Shown: positions 15,137 through 27,976 of the stretch, in pieces
Position numbering within the stretch: the stretch's first letter is position 1
Layout of the letters: every line of letters begins with the position of its first letter
Assembly (NCBI GenBank): GCA_028225715.1
Contig: JAOIXS010000004.1
Span: 1-53,797 of the forward strand
Direction: 5' to 3'
DNA: 53,797 nucleotides
Source: Candidatus Pelagibacter sp.
Lineage (GTDB): Bacteria > Pseudomonadota > Alphaproteobacteria > Pelagibacterales > Pelagibacteraceae
Translations under genes and position numbers: made by a program
Notes under the pieces: model-generated
What the model was told of the DNA's origin: nothing
The model's database searches: none
Seen by the model: only the letters and a program-made list of their open reading frames with translations

Positions 15137-17104
15137 CTAAATTATTCTGTTTATTCTTTTTTTTTGTGTTTCCCTTAGCTCGTGTCTATCTATAATTAAT
15201 TTAAAAAGTTTTTTTGCAATCGGAGCTGCAGCTGAGCTACCTGATCCACCATGCTCAATGACAATACTCAATGCGTATCTTGGATTCTTATATGGACCAA
15301 AAGCTATATATAAAGCGTGATCTCTCTCATTATAAGGAATTTCAGAGGTACTCAAATCAAGTTCTCTTGCAGCTTCAGTTATTCTTTTAACTTGCGATGT
15401 TCCTGTCTTACCAGCAAATTGATATTTAGGATTATCAATTCTTGACTTATAAGAAGTTCCTCTAATTTCATTTGTAGATGCAAACATTGCTTCACGAACT
15501 AGGTTTATATTTTTGGAACTTTTAAATAAAGTTTCATGTTCTTTTTTATCTAAAAACCCTAAAAGATCTTCTGTTGTATCTTTCAACCCACTGTCTTTTT
15601 TATATAATTTTTTTCTATTTTCATTCATTATAATTCTAATTTCTTCTGACGTTTTACCATCCTCTTCTACTATTATTTTTGGATAAATTTTAAACCCTCC
15701 ATTTGCCAGCTGAGCAGTCATGAGGCATAATTGTAATGGTGTTGTTTGAGTATAGCCTTGTCCAATACCTGTAATTAATGTTTCACCTATAACCCAGCCT
15801 TTTCCTAAATTATTTTTTTTCCATTTAGTGTCAGGAATTAATCCTTTTTTCTCAATACTAAAAGTTTCATCTAAAACTTTTTCACCTAGACCAAATTTTA
15901 TAGACGTTTCTTTTAATCGATCTACACCAAGTTTTCTTGCAATCTCATAAAAATATGTATCACAAGACTGCTTCATGGCACTCTTTAAATCTACAACACC
16001 ATGTCCTCTTTTTTTCCAACAATGATAAGTTTGCCCATACATTTCAATTTTTCCTATACAGTTAACTTTAAAATTTTCATCAATAATTTTATTTTCTAGT
16101 GCCGATAAAGCTACCATTGGTTTAAATGTTGAGCCTGGTGAATATAAGCCAGATAAAGTTTTATTAACTAATGGTTTTAATGGATTGTTTCTAATTAACT
16201 GCCAATCATCTTGATTAATTCCAAAAAGAAATAAGTTAGGGTCAAACGATGGAGATGATTGCATGGCAACTATTTCACCCGTATAAATATCCATTACACT
16301 TATTGAGCCAGCTACACCTTTTAAAAGTTCATTACAAAACTTTTGAATTTCTGTATCTATTGTGAGTTTTATTGTCTTGCCATTTAATCCATTGGTATGA
16401 TCAAGTTGGCTAATTCTTTTTCCATAGGCATTAACTTCATACCTTTGGATACCATTTGTACCAATTAATTCATTTTCAAAGGTTTTTTCTAATCCAGTTT
16501 TTCCTACTTTAAGTCCAGGTACATGTGTACTTTTTATAATATCATTATTTAAAATATCTTTTTCGCTGGCTTCACTTACATAGCCCAAAACATGTGTATA
16601 ATTCTCATTGAACGGATAGTTACGTGAAATAGATAGAACTGGTTTAGCTCCTACTAAATCATGTAAGTAATAATTTACTTTTGTGAACTGCTCCCAAGTT
16701 AAATTTTTAGAAATAATTATAGTTTCCCATGGTTTTTGTCTATTTTTTTGTATTATTATTTTCTTAAAATCACTATTGTTGATTGATAAAATATCTTTTA
16801 ATCTTACCATTAAATATTTAAAGTTTTCTACTTCCTCTGGAATTACGTGCAATTGATATACTTTTAAATTACCAGCAATAATATTTTCAAAATAATCTAA
16901 AAACTCACCTCTAATTGGAGGTAATTTCCACTCACGTAATCTGTTTTTATCAGATAGAGTTAAGTATTTTTTGTTCTCTGTAATTTGTAATGAAAATAAT
17001 CGAGTAATTATTCCAGTAAATACGACCAACTTAGCAGCACCAATAATAAACATTCTTCTATTGATGGTTTGAACTTTTTTTACACCAAAATTTTCACCCA
17101 GCAT
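15137..17104 (-). CDS. mrdA: Penicillin-binding protein 2 (elongation transpeptidase)
   Basis: 655 residues: an N-terminal membrane anchor (about 19-38), a dimerisation region, then the transpeptidase. The active-site motifs are S325-T-F-K328, S380-C-D382 and K566-T-G568. It cross-links peptides in the elongasome, with RodA as glycan polymerase. The start overlaps mreD by 11 bases. An insertion of roughly 60 charged residues between the SxN and KTG motifs (about 480-545) is worth noting; similar inserts occur in PBP2 proteins. Confidence 0.95.
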   Translation of the reverse strand: MLGENFGVKKVQTINRRMFIIGAAKLVVFTGIITRLFSLQITENKKYLTLSDKNRLREWKLPPIRGEFLDYFENIIAGNLKVYQLHVIPEEVENFKYLMVRLKDILSINNSDFKKIIIQKNRQKPWETIIISKNLTWEQFTKVNYYLHDLVGAKPVLSISRNYPFNENYTHVLGYVSEASEKDILNNDIIKSTHVPGLKVGKTGLEKTFENELIGTNGIQRYEVNAYGKRISQLDHTNGLNGKTIKLTIDTEIQKFCNELLKGVAGSISVMDIYTGEIVAMQSSPSFDPNLFLFGINQDDWQLIRNNPLKPLVNKTLSGLYSPGSTFKPMVALSALENKIIDENFKVNCIGKIEMYGQTYHCWKKRGHGVVDLKSAMKQSCDTYFYEIARKLGVDRLKETSIKFGLGEKVLDETFSIEKKGLIPDTKWKKNNLGKGWVIGETLITGIGQGYTQTTPLQLCLMTAQLANGGFKIYPKIIVEEDGKTSEEIRIIMNENRKKLYKKDSGLKDTTEDLLGFLDKKEHETLFKSSKNINLVREAMFASTNEIRGTSYKSRIDNPKYQFAGKTGTSQVKRITEAARELDLSTSEIPYNERDHALYIAFGPYKNPRYALSIVIEHGGSGSSAAAPIAKKLFKLIIDRHELRETQKKRINRII

Positions 17105-17615
17105 TATTACTTCTCACAAAATAGCTTTCAAAAAAATCAAATAAATTTGAAAATAAAAAATAAAATAAAAAAGTGAATGTAATATTTATTATTTGGTCAA
17201 AATAATTTAACTCATAATTAAAAATAAACTTTAAAGATAAAAACAATAATGAATTTATAATTAAGATTGTAAAAAGAAAAAATATACAATCTTTTAATAA
17301 ACTTGGTCTTAAAGTGATATTTCTAAGATAAGATGCTGCTACACAAAGTACTAGATAGATTAAACTGCTTAATCCAATTGGAGTTCCTATAACAACATCG
17401 TTAAACAAGCCTGCAATAAAAATATAAGTATATCCTAAACTTTCACTTTTTTTTAGACTGTAGTAAAAAATTAAAATATATGAAAAATTAAATGAAAAAT
17501 ATTTCAAACTTAAATAATTAAAATCATAATCATTTAAAACAGATATAAAAAGTAAAATTACTGGTACTTTTGATAATATTATTTTAATAAAATTTTTATT
17601 TCTTAACTCTGTCAT
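17094..17615 (-). CDS. mreD: Rod-shape determining protein MreD
   Basis: 173 residues with about five or six hydrophobic helices and little conserved sequence. The region FIAGLFNDVVIGTPIGLSSL (about 66-85) is the recognisable MreD core. It is an inner-membrane part of the elongasome. Its start overlaps mreC by 4 bases and its end overlaps the PBP2 gene by 11, which with the gene order fixes the identity. Confidence 0.9.
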   Translation of the reverse strand: MTELRNKNFIKIILSKVPVILLFISVLNDYDFNYLSLKYFSFNFSYILIFYYSLKKSESLGYTYIFIAGLFNDVVIGTPIGLSSLIYLVLCVAASYLRNITLRPSLLKDCIFFLFTILIINSLLFLSLKFIFNYELNYFDQIINITFTFLFYFLFSNLFDFFESYFVRSNNAG

Positions 17616-18463
17616 TTGTTCTCACTTTTTTCAAATGAAACAACTTTTACAAATTTTAATTGAGAAAAATCCGAAAAAAATTCTACTTTTTTTTCATCAT
17701 TCAAGTTACTAATATTCATTCTTCCTATAGGTATTCCAGCCTTGAATAAACTGCCTGCTCCCGAAGTGTAAATAATGGACTCATTTTTGATATCCTTATA
17801 TTTTTTACTATATTGAATTATCCCATGATTTTTACCAGTACCAGAAAGTATGGAGAATACTGCGTTTGGTTCTACTATAACTGGAATTTTACTATTCAAG
17901 TCTGAGAGTAATAATACCCTAGATGATAAATAATTAACCTCAACAATTTTTCCAACAAGATATGCACTATCCATTACAACCATTCCAAGGTTCATTTTAT
18001 GCTTACTGCCTTTGTTAATGATGATTGATCTTAAAAATGGACTGCCTTTATCACTTAAAACTTTAGCAATTATAGTGTCAGATTTAAACAGATAATCATC
18101 AACAATATTTTTTAATCTTTGGTTTTCTAAAATTATGAATTCATTTAATAAATCTTTAGCTTTTAAAATTTCTAGTTCAGATTTAATTTTTTCATTTTCC
18201 TTATAAAGTTTGTTATGACTTTGAATAGTTAAATAGCTATCTTTTAATAAATTTTCTGGCACAGAAACTATAAAAGAAGATCTATAAACTACTTCCTTAA
18301 TACCTACTTTTACATAGTTTATAATTTTAAAGTTAAAACTACCCAAAATTAAAAAAATTATAGAAAAAAATATTAAACTTAATAATGAGAACCTTTGCTG
18401 TGTTCCTTTTTTTAAAAAAGCAGATCTTAATGCAATTACAAAATCATCTCTGCTTGATTCCAT
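17612..18463 (-). CDS. mreC: Rod-shape determining protein MreC
   Basis: 283 residues: a short cytoplasmic N-terminus, one membrane helix (about 24-44), a coiled-coil-like stretch (about 80-110) and the periplasmic double beta-barrel. The barrel core is visible as GMVVMDSAYLVGKIVEV and SRVLLLSDLNSKIPV. MreC links MreB filaments to PBP2. It starts 5 bases after mreB, a gap that contains no promoter. Confidence 0.93.
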   Translation of the reverse strand: MESSRDDFVIALRSAFLKKGTQQRFSLLSLIFFSIIFLILGSFNFKIINYVKVGIKEVVYRSSFIVSVPENLLKDSYLTIQSHNKLYKENEKIKSELEILKAKDLLNEFIILENQRLKNIVDDYLFKSDTIIAKVLSDKGSPFLRSIIINKGSKHKMNLGMVVMDSAYLVGKIVEVNYLSSRVLLLSDLNSKIPVIVEPNAVFSILSGTGKNHGIIQYSKKYKDIKNESIIYTSGAGSLFKAGIPIGRMNISNLNDEKKVEFFSDFSQLKFVKVVSFEKSENK

Positions 18464-18468
18464 TATTT

Positions 18469-21070
<2,602 letters not shown>

Positions 21071-21092
21071 AGCCAATAATTTTAGAAAAACT

Positions 21093-21120
21093 ATAATACA
21101 ATCTATAATAGAGATTGCAA
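21093..21120 (-). promoter_or_regulatory. Candidate leuA promoter with an internal dyad
   Basis: On the minus strand TTGCAA (21115-21120) and TATTAT (21093-21098) are 16 bases apart. The spacer carries the inverted repeat CAATCT (21099-21104) / AGATTG (21112-21117). The predicted start is only about 15 bases from the ATG. The dyad overlaps the core promoter, so it could be an operator. Confidence 0.45.
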
Positions 21121-21175
21121 AATAATTGTTATATTTTGGCTATAATTTATGATCGAATTAGGTTTTTAGTAAAAA

Positions 21176-22204
<1,029 letters not shown>

Positions 22205-22214
22205 CTATTGGTAA

Positions 22215-22763
22215 TTAATTTAAAATTTCTGCACCTCTAGTCATTGCTACCGCTCCAGTTCTTGAGGCACTAACAAGACCAAGTGGTTTTAAATTTCTTA
22301 TCATACTATCTATTTCTCTTCTTAACGCCGTAATTTGAATTACAGCAGATTTATTTGTTTGATCTAATATAACTGGATTGTACTTTTTACAAGTATTTAA
22401 AGCTTTCTTAATTTTGATAGAATTTGCAACAATTTTTAATAAAGCCATTTCCTTGAATATCACTTTTTTATCTTCTCTTTTAAAATTAGCAACATTGTGT
22501 ACTGGAACTAATTTTTTTAACTGTAGTACTATTTGCTCGATAACTTGAGGAGTTCCAGTTGTTACAATTGTAATTCTAGAAAGGTTTTTTTTATGATCAA
22601 TTTCAGCAACTGCTAAAGATTCAATATTATACCCTCTGCCTGAAAATAATCCTACCACTCTTGATAAAACACTCGATTCATTATCAACCCAAACGACAAT
22701 TATATGGGTATCAATTTTACCTAATTTACTAGGCGTACTATATGCAGATTTAGATTTTGCCAT
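22215..22763 (-). CDS. ilvH: Acetolactate synthase small (regulatory) subunit
   Basis: 182 residues. An N-terminal ACT domain (about 18-95) contains HIIVVWVDNESSVLSRVVGL and GRGYNIESLAVAE, followed by a second, C-terminal domain (about 100-178). It activates the catalytic subunit and confers valine feedback inhibition. It starts one base after ilvI and is therefore translated with it. The N-terminal 15 residues before the ACT domain are basic and slightly longer than usual. Confidence 0.96.
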   Translation of the reverse strand: MAKSKSAYSTPSKLGKIDTHIIVVWVDNESSVLSRVVGLFSGRGYNIESLAVAEIDHKKNLSRITIVTTGTPQVIEQIVLQLKKLVPVHNVANFKREDKKVIFKEMALLKIVANSIKIKKALNTCKKYNPVILDQTNKSAVIQITALRREIDSMIRNLKPLGLVSASRTGAVAMTRGAEILN

Positions 22764-22764
22764 T

Positions 22765-24531
22765 TTAAACTAAAGATTTCCCTTTACCTGTGATTTTATT
22801 TTCTTCTTGATCCTTAGGTCCTAACAACATTTGGTTGTGTGGTTTTCCTGATGGTATCATTGGATAACAATTTTCTGCTTGATCTACATGACAATCAAAA
22901 ATTACTGGTCTGTCTATATTGATCATTTCTTCAATTTTTTCATCTAATTCTTCTGGATTTTCTGCTCTAATTCCAACACACCCATAGGCTTCTGCCAATT
23001 TTACAAAATCTGGTAATGCCTCTGAATAACTTTCAGAGTAATTCTTTTCATGAAGTAATTCCTGCCATTGTCTAACCATTCCCATATATTGATTATTCAA
23101 AATGAATATCTTTATTGGCAAATTGTACTGAACTGCAGTTGAAATTTCCTGCATGGTCATTAAAATTGATGCCTCACCAGCAATATCTACTACTAATTTT
23201 TTAGGATGTGCAACTTGCACTCCTATTGCTGCTGGCAATCCGTAACCCATAGTTCCAAGCCCACCTGATGTCATCCACCTATTGGGCTTATTAAATTTAT
23301 AATGCTGTGCTGCCCACATCTGATGTTGTCCAACTTCAGTAGTAATATATGTATCCTGGTTTTTTGTTAATTCATAAAGTCTTTGAACAGCATGTTGAGG
23401 TTTAATAATTTTATCACTATTTATAAAGTTTAAAGATTGTTTGGTTCTCCATTTTTGAATTTGTTGCCACCATTTAGATATTTTTTGTTTATTTGATTTT
23501 TCTAAATTTAAGTTTTTCTTTTTTAAAGTTTTTGTAGTTGATTTTATTACATCACTAACATCACCAACAATAGAAAGATCAACTTTTACAATTTTATTTA
23601 TTGATGAGGGATCAATATCAATATGGACTTTTTTAGATTTTGGAGAAAACTCATCTATTTTTCCTGTGATACGATCATCAAATCTTGCACCTATATTAAT
23701 TAATAAATCACAATCATGCATTGCATTATTTGCTTCATAAGTTCCATGCATACCAAGCATTCCTAAAAATTGATTATCATCTCCAGGATAAGCGCCTAGT
23801 CCTTGCAAAGTTGATGTAATAGGAAATCCTGTTATGGCTACTAATTCTCTTAAAAGTTCGCTTGCCTTTGGGCCTGAGTTAATTACTCCACCTCCAGTAT
23901 AAAAAACTGGTTTAGAAGCTTTTTTCATTAGGTCTACTAATTGATCAATTTCTTTTTGATTAAATCTATTAAGAATTTTTCCATTTAATCTTTTTTCTTT
24001 TTTAGGCTTGAAGTATTTTGCTTTTGCAAACTGAATATCTTTTGGAATATCAACTAATACCGGTCCTGGTCTTCCAGTTGTTGCAACTTCAAATGCCTCA
24101 TGCATTATTCTTGGAAGATCATTAATATCTTTAACTAACCAATTGTGTTTTGTGCACGGCCTAGTAATTCCTGTAGTATCACATTCCTGAAAAGCATCTG
24201 TTCCAATTAAGTGTGTAGGTACTTGTCCTGAAATACAAACTAAAGGAACTGAATCCATATACGCATCTGTTAATGCTGTAACAACATTTGTTGCACCTGG
24301 ACCAGAGGTTACTAATACAATACCTGGTTTTCCAGATGACCTTGCATAACCTTCAGCCGCATGACCAGCACCCTGCTCATGTCTAACTAAAATATGTTTT
24401 ATTGATGGATGATTTTTTAATTCATCATAAATAGGAAGCACCGCTCCACCTGGATAACCAAAAATATGATCTACTTTTTGATCTTCCAAGCATTTAAATA
24501 CGATTTCAGCACCTGTGTATAAATTACCCAT
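22765..24531 (-). CDS. ilvI: Acetolactate synthase large (catalytic) subunit
   Basis: 588 residues. The N-terminal catalytic Glu is E52 in HEQGAGHAAEG, with the FAD/central domain around residues 190-340. The thiamine-diphosphate motif begins at 452 and ends with NN at 479-480. The motif reads GEA where many family members have GDG or GDA, so the Mg2+ ligand would be Glu453. The spacing is normal and the rest is intact, so I take it as active. It joins two pyruvates, or pyruvate and 2-oxobutyrate, as the first common step to valine, leucine and isoleucine. Confidence 0.96.
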   Translation of the reverse strand: MGNLYTGAEIVFKCLEDQKVDHIFGYPGGAVLPIYDELKNHPSIKHILVRHEQGAGHAAEGYARSSGKPGIVLVTSGPGATNVVTALTDAYMDSVPLVCISGQVPTHLIGTDAFQECDTTGITRPCTKHNWLVKDINDLPRIMHEAFEVATTGRPGPVLVDIPKDIQFAKAKYFKPKKEKRLNGKILNRFNQKEIDQLVDLMKKASKPVFYTGGGVINSGPKASELLRELVAITGFPITSTLQGLGAYPGDDNQFLGMLGMHGTYEANNAMHDCDLLINIGARFDDRITGKIDEFSPKSKKVHIDIDPSSINKIVKVDLSIVGDVSDVIKSTTKTLKKKNLNLEKSNKQKISKWWQQIQKWRTKQSLNFINSDKIIKPQHAVQRLYELTKNQDTYITTEVGQHQMWAAQHYKFNKPNRWMTSGGLGTMGYGLPAAIGVQVAHPKKLVVDIAGEASILMTMQEISTAVQYNLPIKIFILNNQYMGMVRQWQELLHEKNYSESYSEALPDFVKLAEAYGCVGIRAENPEELDEKIEEMINIDRPVIFDCHVDQAENCYPMIPSGKPHNQMLLGPKDQEENKITGKGKSLV

Positions 24532-24556
24532 TTGGGCAATCTAGCTGAAGTTGTGC

Positions 24557-25492
24557 TCATTGGTCAAGTTTAAGAAGTGATTTATTTAATCTTTTTATAA
24601 AATCATCAATCCTTGTTGGTCTAATTTTTTTCCATGATGTCATCCTGGTTCTGGCCCAAGTAGCTTGTCTTTTAGCGTATTGTCTTGTTTTAATTGATAT
24701 TAATTCTTTTGCTTCGTCTAAAGTGACTTCATGATTTAGATACTGTGTCAATTCGGCAATCCCAATTACCTTATTTACACTCTGATCTTTTCTAATTTTT
24801 AGTTTAAGAAACTTTTTAACTTCATTTATAGCTCCACCATTTATCATGTTGAGAGTTCTTAGATTAATTCTTTCGATAAGCTTTTCTCTTTTTGTCTCAA
24901 TATAAAGTTTTAAAAAATCACTGTTTTTAAATTCAGATTCAGTCCTAGCTAACCAATCATACATGGAAATATCTGTATAAGATTTAATCTCATATGCTCT
25001 TATAGATCTTTGTGTATCATTTGGATCAAATTTATCTTTAACTTTAGGATCTAACTTTAAAAGTTTTTTATAGAATTTTTTTTGTCCATCTCTTTTGGAC
25101 ATCAGCCTAATTTTATTTCTAAACTTAAGAGGTATCTCTGGAATTTTAACTAAACCATCAACTAATGATTGAAAATATAATCCAGTACCACCAACTAAAA
25201 TTGGAATTTTTTTCTTTTTTTTAATATTTTTTATTTTTTTAATTGCAAGCTCTAACCATTGCCCAGTTGAAAATTTTTCATTTAAATCAACAACTCCATA
25301 AAGATAATGTTTAATATCTTTTTGTTCTATTTTATTTGGTCTTGCAGTTAAGATTTTTAACTTTTTGTAAACCTGCATACTGTCAGCATTGATGATTTCT
25401 CCTTGAATTTTTTTTGCAATCTTGACAGCAATATTTGACTTGCCTGAAGCGGTTGGACCTGAAATTAAGACGATTTTGGACTGTTTGTCCAT
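24557..25492 (-). CDS. miaA: tRNA dimethylallyltransferase MiaA
   Basis: About 311 residues. P-loop GPTASGKS near the N-terminus, then DSMQVYK, GGTGLYFQSLVDG and the basic RQATWARTR segment, all MiaA landmarks. It adds a dimethylallyl group to A37 of tRNAs reading codons that begin with U. I prefer the ATG at 25490-25492, two bases after the degP stop, to an in-frame TTG that overlaps degP. It is followed after 25 bases by ilvI. Confidence 0.95.
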   Translation of the reverse strand: MDKQSKIVLISGPTASGKSNIAVKIAKKIQGEIINADSMQVYKKLKILTARPNKIEQKDIKHYLYGVVDLNEKFSTGQWLELAIKKIKNIKKKKKIPILVGGTGLYFQSLVDGLVKIPEIPLKFRNKIRLMSKRDGQKKFYKKLLKLDPKVKDKFDPNDTQRSIRAYEIKSYTDISMYDWLARTESEFKNSDFLKLYIETKREKLIERINLRTLNMINGGAINEVKKFLKLKIRKDQSVNKVIGIAELTQYLNHEVTLDEAKELISIKTRQYAKRQATWARTRMTSWKKIRPTRIDDFIKRLNKSLLKLDQ

Positions 25493-25494
25493 TA

Positions 25495-26910
25495 TCAATC
25501 TAGCTTAACACCAATATATCTTCTTTGGTTTTGATTATTATAAATTACAATCAAAATTGTTTTTTGATTAGATTTTAAAACTGTGTCCACAATATCTTCA
25601 AGATTTTTAGTTGATTTTATTTTTTTCTTTTGTGCTTCAACAATTATGTCTCCAACATTTAAGTAGTCTACAGGGCTATTTTTTCCAATATTTGTTATAA
25701 CTAAACCTGTTGTTTGATTGGGTAGTTTTCTCTCCTTAATATCTTTATCATTTAATGGTCTTACAATAATTTTTAATGATTTAATTTCTGAAATTTCTGG
25801 AGTTACTGTTTGTGTATCTTCTGGTTCTTTTTTTTTAAAATCACTTGAAGTTTCCAATCTTCCTAATTTAATTTTTTTAGTAATCTCTTTTTTATTTCTC
25901 CAAACTTTAACTTCAATTGTTTTGCCTACTTCTGTTTGTGCAACAATTATTGGTAATTCTTTCATTTCATTAATCTTTGTTCCATTAAATTCTAAAATGA
26001 TATCTCCTGCTTTAATCCCTGCTTTGTCAGACGGGCTTTTTTCTGCAACACTAGCAACTAATGCCCCTCTAGGTTCATCTAATTTTTCAACATCAGCAAT
26101 TTCTTTCGTTACTACTTGAATTCTTACCCCTAACCAGCCTCTTTTAGTTTCACCAAATTCTATTAACTGACTAACAACTTTCTTTGCACTATTGGATGGT
26201 ATTGAAAAACCTATGCCTATCGACCCTCCTTTTCCTAAAATTGCTGTATTAATTCCAATTACATCACCATTCATATCAAATAAAGGTCCACCTGAATTCC
26301 CTGAATTGATTGAGGCATCTGTCTGAATATAATCTTCATAACGAGATAGACCAATTGATCTATTTCTAGCAGATATAATTCCTGCTGTTACTGTTCCTCC
26401 TAAGCCAAAAGGATTACCAATTGCTATAACCCAATCACCAATTCTAGCTTTATCAGAATCACCAAAATTAACTGGTATAAACTTTTCTTTAGAATCTATT
26501 TGAAGGACTGCAATATCAGATAATGGATCTTGCCCAATTATTGTAGCTTTATATTCTTTATCACCACCCACTCTCACTACGATATCTTCGGCATCTTGGA
26601 TAACATGGTTATTCGTAATTACGATTCCTTTTTCATCAATTATAAACCCAGACCCTAATGCAGCAGATTTTCTTGTTTGTGGTGTACCAAATTCTTTAAA
26701 CATATCTGCAAAAGGTGATCCTGGGGGAAACTCAAAACCTGGGAAAGGATTTGAATTAGTAACAACGGTTGTTGTTGTAGAAATATTTACAACAGATGGC
26801 ATTAATTTTTCTGCGAGATCTGCAAATGATGCAGGTGCATCTTTTGCTAATACTTTAGACGCAAAACTTATTGCTAATAATATAATAAATAATTTTTTAA
26901 TTCTGTTCAT
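25495..26910 (-). CDS. degP: Periplasmic serine protease/chaperone of the Deg (HtrA) family
   Basis: 471 residues. A signal peptide (1-22, ends VLA) is followed by the trypsin-like domain with the triad H102 (TNNHV), D132 (SDIAV) and S206 (GNSGGPL), then two PDZ domains (about 260-350 and 385-465). It degrades or refolds misfolded periplasmic proteins. It follows hflKC and a DUF2065 gene, a usual alphaproteobacterial arrangement. DegP versus DegQ cannot be told apart from this sequence. Confidence 0.94.
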   Translation of the reverse strand: MNRIKKLFIILLAISFASKVLAKDAPASFADLAEKLMPSVVNISTTTTVVTNSNPFPGFEFPPGSPFADMFKEFGTPQTRKSAALGSGFIIDEKGIVITNNHVIQDAEDIVVRVGGDKEYKATIIGQDPLSDIAVLQIDSKEKFIPVNFGDSDKARIGDWVIAIGNPFGLGGTVTAGIISARNRSIGLSRYEDYIQTDASINSGNSGGPLFDMNGDVIGINTAILGKGGSIGIGFSIPSNSAKKVVSQLIEFGETKRGWLGVRIQVVTKEIADVEKLDEPRGALVASVAEKSPSDKAGIKAGDIILEFNGTKINEMKELPIIVAQTEVGKTIEVKVWRNKKEITKKIKLGRLETSSDFKKKEPEDTQTVTPEISEIKSLKIIVRPLNDKDIKERKLPNQTTGLVITNIGKNSPVDYLNVGDIIVEAQKKKIKSTKNLEDIVDTVLKSNQKTILIVIYNNQNQRRYIGVKLD

Positions 26911-26911
26911 C

Positions 26912-27097
26912 TTAATTTTTAATATACCAAATAATTAGAAATCCTATAACTGCAAAAACTAATCCACCACTTCTTAACTGCGAATCTTTTATTAACTCCA
27001 TTTTTTTTAACATACTTTTCATTTTTGAAGGAAATAAGGCGTATAATATTCCTTCGATAAAAAGAAAAAGACCAAAAGCTATGATCAACTCCTTCAT
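26912..27097 (-). CDS. DUF2065 (YjeT-like) small membrane protein
   Basis: 61 residues with two hydrophobic helices (about 3-20 and 43-59) joined by a basic stretch (FPSKMKSMLKKM). This is the DUF2065/YjeT pattern, and the family commonly sits beside hflKC. No function is established. It lies 9 bases after hflC and 1 base before degP, so all are on one message. Confidence 0.8.
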   Translation of the reverse strand: MKELIIAFGLFLFIEGILYALFPSKMKSMLKKMELIKDSQLRSGGLVFAVIGFLIIWYIKN

Positions 27098-27106
27098 AAA
27101 ATTATG

Positions 27107-27976
27107 TTACTGGGATTTAGGTTTGATATTCCCAAAAAATTTAAAGAACTCACTATCAGGTGATAAAATAACTGAAGTATCTCCACCTATTAAAGCAGTT
27201 TCATAAGCTTGCATTGCTCTATAGAAAGCAAAAAATTCTGGATCTCTGCCAAATGCATCTGCAAAAATTTTGTTTCTCTCACCATCTCCTTGACCTTTCA
27301 TAATCTCAGAATCTTTGTTTGCATTGGCTAGTAATACAGAAACGTCTTTATCAGCAGTTGATGTAATAGTTACTGCCATTTCAGCACCTCTTGCTCTAAA
27401 TTCTTTAGCTTCTCTTTCTCTTTCAGTTTGCATTCTTCTATAGATTGCTTCACTATTTGCTTGAGGTAAATCAGCTCTTTTAATTCTAACATCCACTATT
27501 TTAATTCCAAATTTTTGAGCTTCTGCGTTTACACCTTCTTGAATTAGAGACATTTGCTTAGATCTATCTTTTGAAAGTAATGTTTGTAACTCTTGTTGTC
27601 CTAAAACATTCCTAATTCTTGAGTTAATAATCGTCGCTAATCTTGATCTTGCAACTCTTTCATTTCCAACTGAAATATAGAATTTTAAAGGATCTATAAT
27701 CTGAAATCTTGCAAAAGCATCAACAATTAGTCTTTTTTGGTCTGATGCAATAACTTCTGCTGGTGGTGTATCAAGATTTAAAATTCTGCTATCTAAAAAG
27801 ACAACATTTTGAATAAAAGGTATTTTAAAGTTTAAACCTGGTTTTAGTATGATTTTTTTAGGGTCACCAAACTGAAGTACAATTGCTTGGTTAACTTCTT
27901 TAACAATAAATATAGAGAAAAAAGCTAATGCCGCTATTAAAATAATTATTGGTAATAAAATTTTTTGTGCTTTCAT
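27107..27976 (-). CDS. hflC: HflC, membrane band-7 protein modulating FtsH
   Basis: 289 residues: an N-terminal membrane helix (about 5-25), then the SPFH/band-7 domain (AIVLQFGDPKKIILKPGLNFKIP region) and a long charged helix (about 160-250). With HflK it forms a large membrane ring around the FtsH protease. Its ATG overlaps the hflK stop (TAATG at 27976). Confidence 0.95.
   Translation of the reverse strand: MKAQKILLPIIILIAALAFFSIFIVKEVNQAIVLQFGDPKKIILKPGLNFKIPFIQNVVFLDSRILNLDTPPAEVIASDQKRLIVDAFARFQIIDPLKFYISVGNERVARSRLATIINSRIRNVLGQQELQTLLSKDRSKQMSLIQEGVNAEAQKFGIKIVDVRIKRADLPQANSEAIYRRMQTEREREAKEFRARGAEMAVTITSTADKDVSVLLANANKDSEIMKGQGDGERNKIFADAFGRDPEFFAFYRAMQAYETALIGGDTSVILSPDSEFFKFFGNIKPKSQ

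Noticed and set aside
22765..24531. Inactivated acetolactate synthase because the cofactor motif reads GEA
   Set aside because: Glu for Asp is conservative, the spacing to NN is normal and all other landmarks are intact, so loss of function is not supported.
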